DNA of 64,000 nucleotides from Acinetobacter sp. CS-2 (GTDB lineage: Bacteria; Pseudomonadota; Gammaproteobacteria; Pseudomonadales; Moraxellaceae). Below, piece by piece: positions 26,056 through 35,359 of the stretch. The stretch covers positions 744,001-808,000 of the forward strand of contig NZ_CP067019.1 in NCBI RefSeq assembly GCF_016599715.1, written 5' to 3'. Position numbers and translations under genes: made by a program. The notes beneath the pieces were generated by a model. It saw nothing but the letters and a program-made list of their open reading frames with translations, was not told the origin of the DNA and searched no databases. The first letter of the stretch is position 1. Every line of letters begins with the position of its first letter.

Positions 26056-26095
26056 GCCCTCAAAAAGTGGTATTTTTTTTGAGGCTTTTTATTAA
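26056..26095 (+). promoter_or_regulatory. Attenuator-like hairpin in the rpsL leader
   Basis: GCC-C-TCAAAAA pairs with TTTTTGAGGC (one bulged C) and is followed by TTTTTATT, which makes a rho-independent terminator shape between the promoter and the rpsL start. The ribosome-binding site GGGAGAA follows. Confidence 0.55.
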
Positions 26096-26110
26096 CGGGA
26101 GAATTGCCAA

Positions 26111-26485
26111 ATGGCAACAACAAATCAGTTGATCCGTAAGGGTCGTACGACTTTGATTGAAAAATCAAAAGTTCCTGCGTTGAAGGCTTGTCCACAACGT
26201 CGTGGTGTTTGTACACGTGTTTACACAACTACACCTAAAAAACCTAACTCAGCAATGCGTAAAGTTTGCCGTGTTCGCTTAACTTCTGGTTTTGAAGTAT
26301 CAAGCTATATCGGTGGTGAAGGCCATAACCTACAAGAGCACAGTGTTGTGCTTATCCGTGGTGGTCGTGTTAAAGACTTACCAGGTGTACGTTACCATAC
26401 CGTTCGTGGTTCTTTAGACTGCGCTGGTGTTAAAGATCGTAACCAGTCTCGTTCTAAATACGGTACTAAACGTCCTAAGAAATAA
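26111..26485 (+). CDS. rpsL: 30S ribosomal protein S12
   Basis: A 124-residue S12 with the universal [14 protein letters not shown] and [10 protein letters not shown] motifs. K43 and the K88-equivalent lysine (GGRVKDLPG) are the wild-type residues, so there is no sign of the common streptomycin-resistance substitutions. It is the first gene of the str operon, rpsL-rpsG-fusA-tuf. Confidence 0.98.
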   Translation: MATTNQLIRKGRTTLIEKSKVPALKACPQRRGVCTRVYTTTPKKPNSAMRKVCRVRLTSGFEVSSYIGGEGHNLQEHSVVLIRGGRVKDLPGVRYHTVRGSLDCAGVKDRNQSRSKYGTKRPKK

Positions 26486-26591
26486 TCTGTTTAGATTAGC
26501 TTTTTAAGAACGTAGAACCGCAATCCTTTATCGTCTCGCTTGTCTGATTTCTGCATTTAATTTTGTGAAATTCAAGCGACGTGTAGTAAGG

Positions 26592-26645
26592 CCAGCGAAT
26601 GTACATGACACTTTGTACTCATGCTGGATAAACCTGAAGTGTCAT
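26592..26645 (+). promoter_or_regulatory. Possible pseudoknot in the rpsG leader
   Basis: CCAGC (26592-26596) can pair with GCTGG (26623-26627), and ATGACACTT (26605-26613) with AAGTGTCAT (26637-26645). The two helices interleave, as in an H-type pseudoknot, and end 18 nt before the rpsG start. S7 autoregulates translation through the rpsL-rpsG spacer in E. coli; a similar role here is inferred from position. Confidence 0.5.
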
Positions 26646-26663
26646 ATTTATAGGTGTATTAAA

Positions 26664-27134
26664 ATGCCAAGACGTCGCGTAGTCGCTGCCCGTGAAATCC
26701 TTCCGGATCCTAAGTTCGGCAGCCAAACAATCGCTAAATTCATGAACCACGTAATGCAAGATGGTAAAAAATCTATTGCTGAAAGTATCGTTTACGGTGC
26801 TTTAGATCGCGTTCAAGAAAAATCTAAAGTAGACCCAGTTGAATTTTTCGAGACTACTCTTGAAAAAGTTCGTCCTATGGTCGAAGTAAAAGCACGCCGT
26901 GTTGGTGGTGCTACTTATCAAGTGCCTATGGAAGTACGCCCATCCCGTCGTACTGCCCTAGCTATGCGCTGGTTAGTAGACGCTGCTGCTAAGCGTTCTG
27001 AAAAAACAATGGCTTTACGTCTTGCTGGCGAGTTGCTTGATGCAGCTGAAGGTAAGGGTTCAGCGATTAAAAAACGTGAAGATGTGCACCGTATGGCTGA
27101 AGCCAACAAAGCCTTCTCTCACTACCGTTTCTAA
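26664..27134 (+). CDS. rpsG: 30S ribosomal protein S7
   Basis: A 156-residue S7 starting [20 protein letters not shown], with the conserved [15 protein letters not shown] region. The ATG at 26664 follows a structured 178-nt spacer; an open frame starting further upstream overlaps this spacer and is not S7-like. The protein binds 16S rRNA in the 30S head. Confidence 0.98.
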   Translation: MPRRRVVAAREILPDPKFGSQTIAKFMNHVMQDGKKSIAESIVYGALDRVQEKSKVDPVEFFETTLEKVRPMVEVKARRVGGATYQVPMEVRPSRRTALAMRWLVDAAAKRSEKTMALRLAGELLDAAEGKGSAIKKREDVHRMAEANKAFSHYRF

Positions 27135-27139
27135 GCGGA

Positions 27140-27238
27140 TAAAACAGCCCCTATTCAGGAGGGTGGCAATTTTGGTTTTCACCATGTTGTCATCGAATCG
27201 CTTTAAGCTGCTTGGCAGCTTAAAGCGTCCTGTTTTAA
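27140..27238 (+). promoter_or_regulatory. Long hairpin in the rpsG-fusA spacer
   Basis: CGCTTTAAGCTGC (27199-27211) and GCAGCTTAAAGCG (27215-27227) form a perfect 13-bp stem with a TTG loop. TAAAACAG (27140-27147) and CTGTTTTA (27231-27238) could close the whole spacer. There is no U-tract, so RNA processing or translational control is more likely than termination. Confidence 0.55.
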
Positions 27239-27266
27239 ACAACAAAATTTAGGAATGCAAGAAATC

Positions 27267-29402
27267 ATGGCTCGTCAAACCCCAATTTCTCGTTACCGTA
27301 ACATTGGTATCTCAGCTCACATCGATGCTGGTAAAACCACGACTACAGAACGTATTTTGTTCTACACAGGTGTATCTCACAAAATTGGTGAAGTACATGA
27401 TGGTGCAGCAACAATGGACTGGATGGAACAAGAGCAAGAACGTGGTATTACCATCACTTCTGCTGCTACGACTACATTCTGGTCAGGTATGAGTAAACAG
27501 TTCCCAGAACACCGTATCAACGTAATTGATACTCCGGGACACGTTGACTTCACAATCGAAGTTGAGCGTTCTATGCGTGTTCTTGATGGTGCATGTATGG
27601 TTTACTGTGCTGTAGGTGGTGTACAACCTCAGTCTGAAACTGTATGGCGTCAAGCGAACAAATACCAAGTTCCTCGTTTAGCATTCGTGAACAAGATGGA
27701 CCGTACAGGTGCAAACTTCTTCCGTGTTGTTGAACAAATGAAGATACGTTTAGGTGCATCTCCTGTACCTGTAGTTATCCCTGTTGGCGCTGAAGAAAAC
27801 TTCCAAGGCGTGATCGACTTGATCGAAATGAAAGCGATCATTTGGGATGAAGCTTCACAAGGTATGAAGTTCGAATACGGTGATATCCCGGCTGAACTTC
27901 AAGCTTCTGCTGAAGAATGGCGTACCAATATGGTTGAAGCTGCTGCTGAAGCTTCTGAAGAGCTAATGGACAAATACCTAGAAGAAGGCGATCTTTCTAA
28001 AGAAGATATCGTTGCTGGTCTACGTGTTCAGACTTTGGCTTGTCAAATTCAACCAATGCTTTGTGGTACAGCATTCAAAAACAAAGGTGTTCAACGTATG
28101 TTGGACGCAGTAATTGAATTCTTGCCATCACCGACTGAAGTTAAAGCAATCGAAGGTGTACTTGACGATAAAGCTGAAACTAAAGCGATTCGTGAAGCAT
28201 CTGACGAAGCTCCGTTCTCTGCGCTTGCGTTCAAAATCATGAACGACAAATTCGTAGGTAACTTGACATTCGTACGTGTTTATTCTGGTGTTCTTAAACA
28301 AGGTGACTCTGTTTATAACCCGGTTAAATCTAAACGTGAACGTATCGGCCGTATCGTGCAAATGCACGCGAACGATCGTCAAGACGTTGAAGAAATCCGT
28401 GCGGGTGATATCGCTGCGTGTGTAGGTCTTAAAGACGTTACAACTGGTGATACACTTTGTGATGAGAAAAATGTCATCACACTTGAACGTATGGAATTCC
28501 CAGAGCCAGTAATTGCATTGGCTGTTGAACCAAAAACTAAAGCTGACCAAGAAAAAATGTCAATTGCTTTAGGTCGTTTGGCTAAGGAAGATCCATCATT
28601 CCGCGTTCGTACTGACGAAGAATCAGGTCAAACAATTATTGCTGGTATGGGTGAACTTCACCTTGACATCATTGTTGACCGTATGAAGCGTGAATTCGGT
28701 GTTGAAGCAAACATTGGTAAACCAATGGTTTCTTACCGTGAAACGATCAAAAAGACAGTTGAACAAGAAGGTAAATTCGTTCGTCAAACTGGTGGTAAAG
28801 GTAAATTTGGTCACGTATACGTACGTTTAGAACCAATGGATGCTGATGCTGGTAAAGACTACGAGTTCGCTGAAGAAGTTGTTGGTGGTGTAGTTCCTAA
28901 AGAATTCTTTGGTGCTGTGGATAAAGGTATCCAAGAACGTATGAAGAATGGTGTATTGGCTGGTTACCCTGTTGTGGGTATTAAAGCGACACTATTTGAT
29001 GGTTCTTACCACGATGTCGATTCTGACGAATTATCGTTCAAAATGGCTGGTTCTTACGCATTCCGTGACGGTTTCATGAAAGCAGATCCTATCTTGCTTG
29101 AGCCTATCATGAAAGTTGAAGTAGAAACTCCAGAAGACTACATGGGCGATATCATGGGTGACTTAAACCGTCGTCGTGGTATGGTTCAAGGTATGGACGA
29201 TTTACCTGGTGGTACTAAAGCAATCCGTGCTGAAGTTCCATTGGCTGAGATGTTTGGTTACGCGACTCAAATGCGTTCTATGTCTCAAGGTCGTGCGACA
29301 TACTCTATGGAATTCGCTAAATATGCTGAAACTCCACGTAATGTGGCTGAAGGCATCATCAGCAAGTTCCAATCTGGTGGTAAAAAAGGTGACGACGAGT
29401 AA
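27267..29402 (+). CDS. fusA: Elongation factor G
   Basis: A 711-residue translational GTPase that moves tRNAs through the ribosome. G1 [10 protein letters not shown]2 [12 protein letters not shown]3 DTPGHVDF and G4 NKMDR are all intact. Domains II to V follow at normal length. The start is placed at the second ATG (27267, [15 protein letters not shown]) because AGGA lies 12 bases before it and touches the upstream ATG at 27255. Confidence 0.97.
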   Translation: MARQTPISRYRNIGISAHIDAGKTTTTERILFYTGVSHKIGEVHDGAATMDWMEQEQERGITITSAATTTFWSGMSKQFPEHRINVIDTPGHVDFTIEVERSMRVLDGACMVYCAVGGVQPQSETVWRQANKYQVPRLAFVNKMDRTGANFFRVVEQMKIRLGASPVPVVIPVGAEENFQGVIDLIEMKAIIWDEASQGMKFEYGDIPAELQASAEEWRTNMVEAAAEASEELMDKYLEEGDLSKEDIVAGLRVQTLACQIQPMLCGTAFKNKGVQRMLDAVIEFLPSPTEVKAIEGVLDDKAETKAIREASDEAPFSALAFKIMNDKFVGNLTFVRVYSGVLKQGDSVYNPVKSKRERIGRIVQMHANDRQDVEEIRAGDIAACVGLKDVTTGDTLCDEKNVITLERMEFPEPVIALAVEPKTKADQEKMSIALGRLAKEDPSFRVRTDEESGQTIIAGMGELHLDIIVDRMKREFGVEANIGKPMVSYRETIKKTVEQEGKFVRQTGGKGKFGHVYVRLEPMDADAGKDYEFAEEVVGGVVPKEFFGAVDKGIQERMKNGVLAGYPVVGIKATLFDGSYHDVDSDELSFKMAGSYAFRDGFMKADPILLEPIMKVEVETPEDYMGDIMGDLNRRRGMVQGMDDLPGGTKAIRAEVPLAEMFGYATQMRSMSQGRATYSMEFAKYAETPRNVAEGIISKFQSGGKKGDDE

Positions 29403-29452
29403 TCTTTCGATTACTATAAGCCCAAACTAATTCATAGTTAAAAACCAAAATC

Positions 29453-29478
29453 ACTTATGGAGTTAACCCTCCATAAGT
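29453..29478 (+). promoter_or_regulatory. Perfect hairpin in the fusA-tuf spacer
   Basis: ACTTATGGAG (29453-29462) and CTCCATAAGT (29469-29478) form a 10-bp stem with a 6-nt loop, 20 nt before the tuf start. No T-run follows, so it is not a terminator. Confidence 0.55.
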
Positions 29479-29498
29479 ATTTTAATAAGGAAGATCTC

Positions 29499-30689
29499 AT
29501 GGCTAAGGCTAAGTTCGAACGTAACAAACCACACGTAAACGTGGGCACAATTGGTCACGTCGACCATGGTAAAACTACTTTAACTGCTGCGATTGCAACT
29601 ATTTGTGCAAAAACTTACGGCGGTGAAGCGAAAGATTACGCAGCAATTGACTCTGCACCAGAAGAAAAAGCACGTGGTATTACCATTAATACTTCACACG
29701 TAGAATACGATTCGCCGGTTCGTCACTACGCTCACGTAGACTGCCCAGGACACGCCGATTATGTTAAAAACATGATCACTGGTGCTGCTCAGATGGACGG
29801 TGCGATCCTTGTATGTGCTGCGACTGACGGTCCTATGCCACAAACTCGTGAACACATCCTTTTGTCTCGCCAAGTAGGTGTACCTTACATCCTTGTGTTC
29901 CTGAACAAATGTGACCTTGTAGACGACGAAGAGTTGCTTGAACTGGTTGAAATGGAAGTTCGTGAACTTCTTTCTACTTATGACTTCCCTGGTGATGACA
30001 CTCCTGTTATCCGTGGTTCAGCTTTGGCTGCGCTTAACGGTGACGCTGGTCAATACGGCGAATCTTCAGTTCTTGCTCTTGTTGAAGCGCTTGACACTTA
30101 TATCCCAGAACCAGAACGTGCAATCGACAAAGCATTCTTGATGCCAATCGAAGACGTATTCTCTATTTCTGGTCGTGGTACAGTAGTAACTGGCCGTGTT
30201 GAATCAGGTATCGTGAAAGTAGGCGAAGAAGTTGAAATCGTAGGTATCAAAGACACAGTTAAAACAACTGTAACTGGCGTAGAAATGTTCCGTAAATTGC
30301 TTGACGAAGGTCGTGCAGGCGAGAACTGTGGTGTTCTTCTACGTGGTACTAAACGTGAAGACGTTCAACGTGGTCAAGTACTTGCTAAACCAGGTACAAT
30401 CAAGCCGCACACTAAATTCGATGCAGAAGTATACGTACTTTCTAAAGAAGAAGGTGGTCGTCACACTCCATTCCTTAACGGTTACCGTCCACAGTTCTAC
30501 TTCCGTACAACTGACGTAACTGGCGCGATTTCTTTGAAAGAAGGCGTTGAAATGGTTATGCCTGGTGACAACGTAGAAATGTCAGTAGAATTGATCCACC
30601 CAATCGCAATGGACCCAGGTCTACGTTTTGCGATCCGTGAAGGTGGTCGTACAGTTGGTGCTGGTGTTGTTGCTAAAGTAACTGCATAA
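29499..30689 (+). CDS. tuf: Elongation factor Tu
   Basis: A 396-residue EF-Tu that brings aminoacyl-tRNA to the ribosome. G1 [10 protein letters not shown]3 DCPGHADY and G4 NKCD are present, and the C-terminal barrel ends [20 protein letters not shown] lies eight bases before ATG 29499. The operon ends at a terminator right after the gene. Such bacteria often carry a second tuf elsewhere; only one is in this window. Confidence 0.98.
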   Translation: MAKAKFERNKPHVNVGTIGHVDHGKTTLTAAIATICAKTYGGEAKDYAAIDSAPEEKARGITINTSHVEYDSPVRHYAHVDCPGHADYVKNMITGAAQMDGAILVCAATDGPMPQTREHILLSRQVGVPYILVFLNKCDLVDDEELLELVEMEVRELLSTYDFPGDDTPVIRGSALAALNGDAGQYGESSVLALVEALDTYIPEPERAIDKAFLMPIEDVFSISGRGTVVTGRVESGIVKVGEEVEIVGIKDTVKTTVTGVEMFRKLLDEGRAGENCGVLLRGTKREDVQRGQVLAKPGTIKPHTKFDAEVYVLSKEEGGRHTPFLNGYRPQFYFRTTDVTGAISLKEGVEMVMPGDNVEMSVELIHPIAMDPGLRFAIREGGRTVGAGVVAKVTA

Positions 30690-30703
30690 GTATTGATTGT
30701 GTA

Positions 30704-30733
30704 AAAAAAGCGTCCCTCTGGGACGCTTTTTTT
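30704..30733 (+). terminator. str operon terminator
   Basis: AAAGCGTCCC and GGGACGCTTT-type arms with a TCTG-type loop and T-run. Confidence 0.92.
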
Positions 30734-30831
30734 ATTGTTTTTATTTTCTATACTTAAAATGTAATTTTAAGTCGGGTGATTTTCTGTGGCACAAAAGAAG
30801 TGATAATTTATTGTCCTATTCCTTACATCGC

Positions 30832-30850
30832 AATAAAGCACTGCTTTATT
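30832..30850. repeat. Short palindrome with AAAGCA-TGCTTT core
   Basis: AATAAAGCA and TGCTTTATT flank a single C. The same core with a central G occurs at 40045-40057. Confidence 0.4.
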
Positions 30851-30983
30851 TTTCCTCATGTCCTAAACTGATATTTTCATGACCCTATCTGCACTTATAG
30901 CAAGTTTTTAAACACGTAATATAACAATCAAGAAAAACAAAAGTGAATCTAATTATATCATTGCTAGATAGGAGTAAAGCATC

Positions 30984-31865
30984 ATGAATGCAAAGGTCAA
31001 TATGAGCAATCGTGCTGGTGCGAGTTTTCCTGTACGCCGCATGAACTTTGATTTTGAACACGTCCCGGAATACTGGATGAATGGTTCAGCCGGGTTGACA
31101 CACTTTATGACAGCGCTATCAGCGTTATTTCCTGCAGGCGAAAAATTTTTTATCGACAGTGTTCGTGCCGTACGTCATCATCCTGCCTTAAAAGATAATG
31201 TAGAGTTACAAAAGGAAATCTCCGCTTTTATTGGCCAGGAAGCTATGCATACCCAGGAACATGTAGCTTTTAATGCATCAGCACAAAGATATGGGCATGA
31301 TGTGGAGACCTTAGATCGCTATACTGATAAAGTGATTCAGACCACACGTAAATTGATGGCGAAAATAGCTAAACCTGTGGGTATTACTCAGGAAATGGTG
31401 GATTTGACTGCAACCACGGCACTTGAGCATTTTACTGCGACCATAGCATCGCAGCTTTTAAGCAATGCCCATATCCAGGAACTCATGACCGATGAAACCA
31501 TGAAAACGATGTGGATGTGGCATGCAATTGAAGAAAATGAACATAAAGCAGTGGCATATGATGTATTCGAAGAAGTCTTTGGTAAGGGATTGAAGTCATA
31601 TGCTCTGCGCACTTCTTCATTGGTGATTGCAATGGCCACTTTATTTATCGTACAAAGTTATTTCCTTGCACGTCTTTTAAAGCAGGATCAACAGCTTAAC
31701 CTTGATTCACTGCAGGAGATTTATAGCTATGCCTATAGTCCATCTAAAGGCGTGATTACCGGTATGGGCAAGGAAATGTTGTTGTATTTCAAGCCAGGTT
31801 TCCATCCGAATGATGTCGATACCCATGGTTTACTGGAAAAATGGAAGGCTAAATTAGCCTTTTAA
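30984..31865 (+). CDS. Metal-dependent hydrolase family protein (PF10118-like, diiron-type)
   Basis: A 293-residue protein with ferritin-like metal ligands spaced as in diiron enzymes: E53 region (PAGEKFF), QEAMHTQEH, ALEHFTA and WHAIEENEHK. RRMNFDFEHVPEYWMNG at the start matches the family often annotated as metal-dependent hydrolase (PF10118). One hydrophobic segment near residue 215 suggests membrane contact. The substrate is unknown; family members occur near lipid and steroid genes. Preceded by AGGAG, followed by a terminator. Confidence 0.82.
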   Translation: MNAKVNMSNRAGASFPVRRMNFDFEHVPEYWMNGSAGLTHFMTALSALFPAGEKFFIDSVRAVRHHPALKDNVELQKEISAFIGQEAMHTQEHVAFNASAQRYGHDVETLDRYTDKVIQTTRKLMAKIAKPVGITQEMVDLTATTALEHFTATIASQLLSNAHIQELMTDETMKTMWMWHAIEENEHKAVAYDVFEEVFGKGLKSYALRTSSLVIAMATLFIVQSYFLARLLKQDQQLNLDSLQEIYSYAYSPSKGVITGMGKEMLLYFKPGFHPNDVDTHGLLEKWKAKLAF

Positions 31866-31878
31866 GCTGAAAAATGAG

Positions 31879-31903
31879 AGAGCGATAATGATCGCTCTTT
31901 TTT
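31879..31903 (+). terminator. Rho-independent terminator
   Basis: AGAGCGAT and ATCGCTCT with an AATG loop, then a T-run. Confidence 0.88.
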
Positions 31904-31967
31904 TTACTCGATTTTTATCACAAAGTTTTTATAATGCGAGGGTTAATTTTATATAAGATGAACGAAG

Positions 31968-32426
31968 ATGATTCGTTTGATGCAAGCTGCGGATGTATTG
32001 ACTGTAGCAAAGATTGAAAGATTGGTCCAAAGCCATCCCTGGACCGTTAAACAGTTTGAAGAAGCTGTCAGTAGTTATCAGAGCACAGTGATTGAACAAA
32101 ATGGTCAGGTGGTTGGATTTTGTATTTTACAACCTGTGCTGGATGAAGCGAATTTGCTGTTGATGGCGATTGATCCATCTCAGCAGGGCAAAGGTCTAGG
32201 TTTTAAGCTACTGGATGCATCGCTTGCTATGCTGAAAAATAATCCCGTACAAATTTTTCTAGAAGTACGGGAGTCTAACACTCCTGCAATCAAGTTGTAT
32301 GAAAAAGCAGATTTTCATCAAATCGATTTACGTAAAAATTATTATCCAAATCCGGATGGATCAAAAGAGCATGCCATCATTATGGTGAAAGCATGCACAG
32401 ATGATTTTGCAAGTTTGTTTAAATAG
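31968..32426 (+). CDS. rimI: Ribosomal-protein-alanine N-acetyltransferase RimI
   Basis: A 152-residue GNAT enzyme with HPWTVKQFEEA at the start (RimI-type), the acetyl-CoA loop QQGKGLGFKLL, and the catalytic region LEVRESNTPAIKLYEKADF followed by RKNYYPNPDG. In E. coli RimI acetylates the N-terminus of S18. Transcribed convergently with bpt. Confidence 0.92.
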   Translation: MIRLMQAADVLTVAKIERLVQSHPWTVKQFEEAVSSYQSTVIEQNGQVVGFCILQPVLDEANLLLMAIDPSQQGKGLGFKLLDASLAMLKNNPVQIFLEVRESNTPAIKLYEKADFHQIDLRKNYYPNPDGSKEHAIIMVKACTDDFASLFK

Positions 32427-32437
32427 GAATGGTGACA

Positions 32438-33253
32438 TTACTTGATGATGGGGTTGTTCCAGCCCGAAGGTAATGTCGTCATCAGGGAGTTGCCCAATTG
32501 CTGAATTTCTTCAGGGTTCAGCAAGCGGTTTAAGCGTCGCCATTGCCCATCAATCAACAGTTCCAAAGGTACATATTGCGATTTATAGTTCATTTTATCG
32601 GAATGCGGAACCCAATAACCGAGATAGACATAAGGCAAACTTAAAGCTCTGACATGTTCAATCTGTTTGAGTACGGCAAAAACCCCTAGTGAACGGCGAC
32701 TTTCATCAGGATCAAAGAAGGTATAGACCGCAGAAATTCCATCATCTAGCGGATCGCAGCTGGAAACAGCCAGCAGTTTGTCATCTTTCCAGAATTCGAT
32801 AAAGAAACTGTCCGTACAGCTATGTACTAAAAATTTTTCGAATTGGTCCAGACTTGGTGGGAACATATCACCATCAGCATGACGTTCATTGATGTAGCGT
32901 TCATAGAGCTGATAATGAATGTTGGAAGCATCGGCTGTGCGGGTAATTTTGACCGTCAGATCCTGATTGCGTTTCCATGCCTTCTTTTGCGCATTGTTCA
33001 TTTCAAATTCGGAAACAGGTACGCGGCAAGATAAACATTGACGGCAGAGATGGCATTCAGGACGATAGACAAAATCGCCACTACGACGAAACCCCAGACG
33101 TGAAAGTTCAGACAGGCTGACCACGTCAATGCGATGGGCAGGATCTAAAAAGACCATACGTGCCGATTTTTGTTCCAGATAACTACAGTTATGCGGTGGC
33201 GTAATGTAATACTGTAAATCATTGAGCAGGGACTTTGGGTGATATGAATTCAT
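32438..33253 (-). CDS. bpt: Aspartate/glutamate leucyltransferase (Bpt)
   Basis: A 271-residue N-degron enzyme that adds leucine to proteins starting with Asp or Glu. The N-terminal cysteine cluster CHLCRQCLSCR and the C-terminal YLGYWVPHSDKMNYKSQYVPLE are diagnostic of ATE/Bpt. A GAGGGA ribosome-binding site precedes the ATG. It is directly downstream of aat (19-nt gap), so the two N-degron transferases form an operon feeding ClpS/ClpAP. Confidence 0.95.
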   Translation of the reverse strand: MNSYHPKSLLNDLQYYITPPHNCSYLEQKSARMVFLDPAHRIDVVSLSELSRLGFRRSGDFVYRPECHLCRQCLSCRVPVSEFEMNNAQKKAWKRNQDLTVKITRTADASNIHYQLYERYINERHADGDMFPPSLDQFEKFLVHSCTDSFFIEFWKDDKLLAVSSCDPLDDGISAVYTFFDPDESRRSLGVFAVLKQIEHVRALSLPYVYLGYWVPHSDKMNYKSQYVPLELLIDGQWRRLNRLLNPEEIQQLGNSLMTTLPSGWNNPIIK

Positions 33254-33272
33254 GGCAATCCCTCTTTTATTT

Positions 33273-34004
33273 TCATTCCATTAAACGCGCTTTTTGCGCT
33301 ATTGTTTTACTTGAAAATACACCCTCTTGATATTTTTTCCAATCGATAGCGGACTGTTTTACAACATCTTGTAACGAATTAAGATATGCTTGGCGAGAAA
33401 GTGTACAGGCCCCCAGGCTGAGTAGATGATCATTGACCAATTGACAGTCAATCCAGGACAAATTATTTTCCTGTCCAATCAGCATTAAAGTATAAAACGC
33501 CATTTTTGAGACATCAGTTTGCGTGCTAAACATCGACTCACCAAAACAGCCGTGTCCAATGGTCACGCCATACAATCCACCAACGACTTTGCCTTCATCC
33601 CATACCTCAATACTATAGCCATAACCAGCTTCAAACAGCTGACAATATCCCTCAATAATGTCTTCCGAAATCCAGGTGTCATCGGCATAGCTGCGCGGCA
33701 GGGCACAAGAGCGGATGACCCGTTCAAAAGCCTGATTGACCGTGATTTGATAATCAAACTTTTTCATGTTTCGAATTAATGACTTACTCGGATGATAATC
33801 CTGCGGACGGATAATGCATCGTGGTTCCGGACTCCACCAGCAGATCGGTTCACCTTCAGAAAACCAGGGGAATAAGCCATGGGTGTAGGCTTCAAAAAGT
33901 GTAGAAGGGGAGAGGTCAGCACCGATGCAGATTAGTCCCTGGCCATCGGGATCAGCCTCGATGGGGTCGGGAAAAATGAATTCTGAGGGAGCTAATGGAT
34001 GCAT
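33273..34004 (-). CDS. aat: Leucyl/phenylalanyl-tRNA-protein transferase (Aat)
   Basis: A 243-residue GNAT-fold enzyme that adds Leu or Phe to proteins starting with Lys or Arg. The [37 protein letters not shown] segment ([20 protein letters not shown] in part) and [18 protein letters not shown] with the GESMFS motif are diagnostic. The start is ATG 34004 ([14 protein letters not shown]), which aligns with the family; the upstream extension is not conserved-looking. Confidence 0.95.
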   Translation of the reverse strand: MHPLAPSEFIFPDPIEADPDGQGLICIGADLSPSTLFEAYTHGLFPWFSEGEPICWWSPEPRCIIRPQDYHPSKSLIRNMKKFDYQITVNQAFERVIRSCALPRSYADDTWISEDIIEGYCQLFEAGYGYSIEVWDEGKVVGGLYGVTIGHGCFGESMFSTQTDVSKMAFYTLMLIGQENNLSWIDCQLVNDHLLSLGACTLSRQAYLNSLQDVVKQSAIDWKKYQEGVFSSKTIAQKARLME

Positions 34005-34063
34005 GGGATTCAGCCTGAACGAGAAAAGTAACTGGCAATAAACATTTATGATTTTTATCATAC

Positions 34064-34096
34064 AAAAAAAAACCGCCCAAAGAGGACGGTTTTTTT
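34064..34096 (-). terminator. Terminator of trxB
   Basis: Plus-strand AACCGCCC and GGACGGTT (imperfect) flanked by A- and T-runs, in the right place for the minus-strand trxB gene. Confidence 0.75.
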
Positions 34097-34118
34097 GAGT
34101 TGAATTGATTTATTTAAA

Positions 34119-35090
<972 letters not shown>

Positions 35091-35359
35091 TTATTTAGAA
35101 ATTTGTGGAATTATACGTGAAACTGTATAACAGTGGTGTGCGATTAAAGTCGATATTATTGATCATACAAATCGATTTGAGCTATATAGAACAACAGTGC
35201 TGTGCTAGATACTCAATCTGGTATATTTCTAAGCAGCAGCCACTACATAATATTGCATCTTTTTTTGTGGAACAGGTGCATAATACGCGTTTATTGTGAA
35301 ACTATTTTGTCTTAGTTTCTTACAAAAACATGAATGAAAAATTGGTTACAGGACAGTAT

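Noticed and set aside
26111..26485. Possible streptomycin-resistance change in S12
   Set aside because: K43 and the K88-equivalent lysine are both wild type.
27022..27252. 76-residue frame across the rpsG end and spacer
   Set aside because: It overlaps rpsG and the hairpin spacer and has no protein-like features.
35105..35299. 64-residue open frame between trxB and ftsK
   Set aside because: It lies in the divergent promoter region of trxB and ftsK, lacks a ribosome-binding site and looks random.
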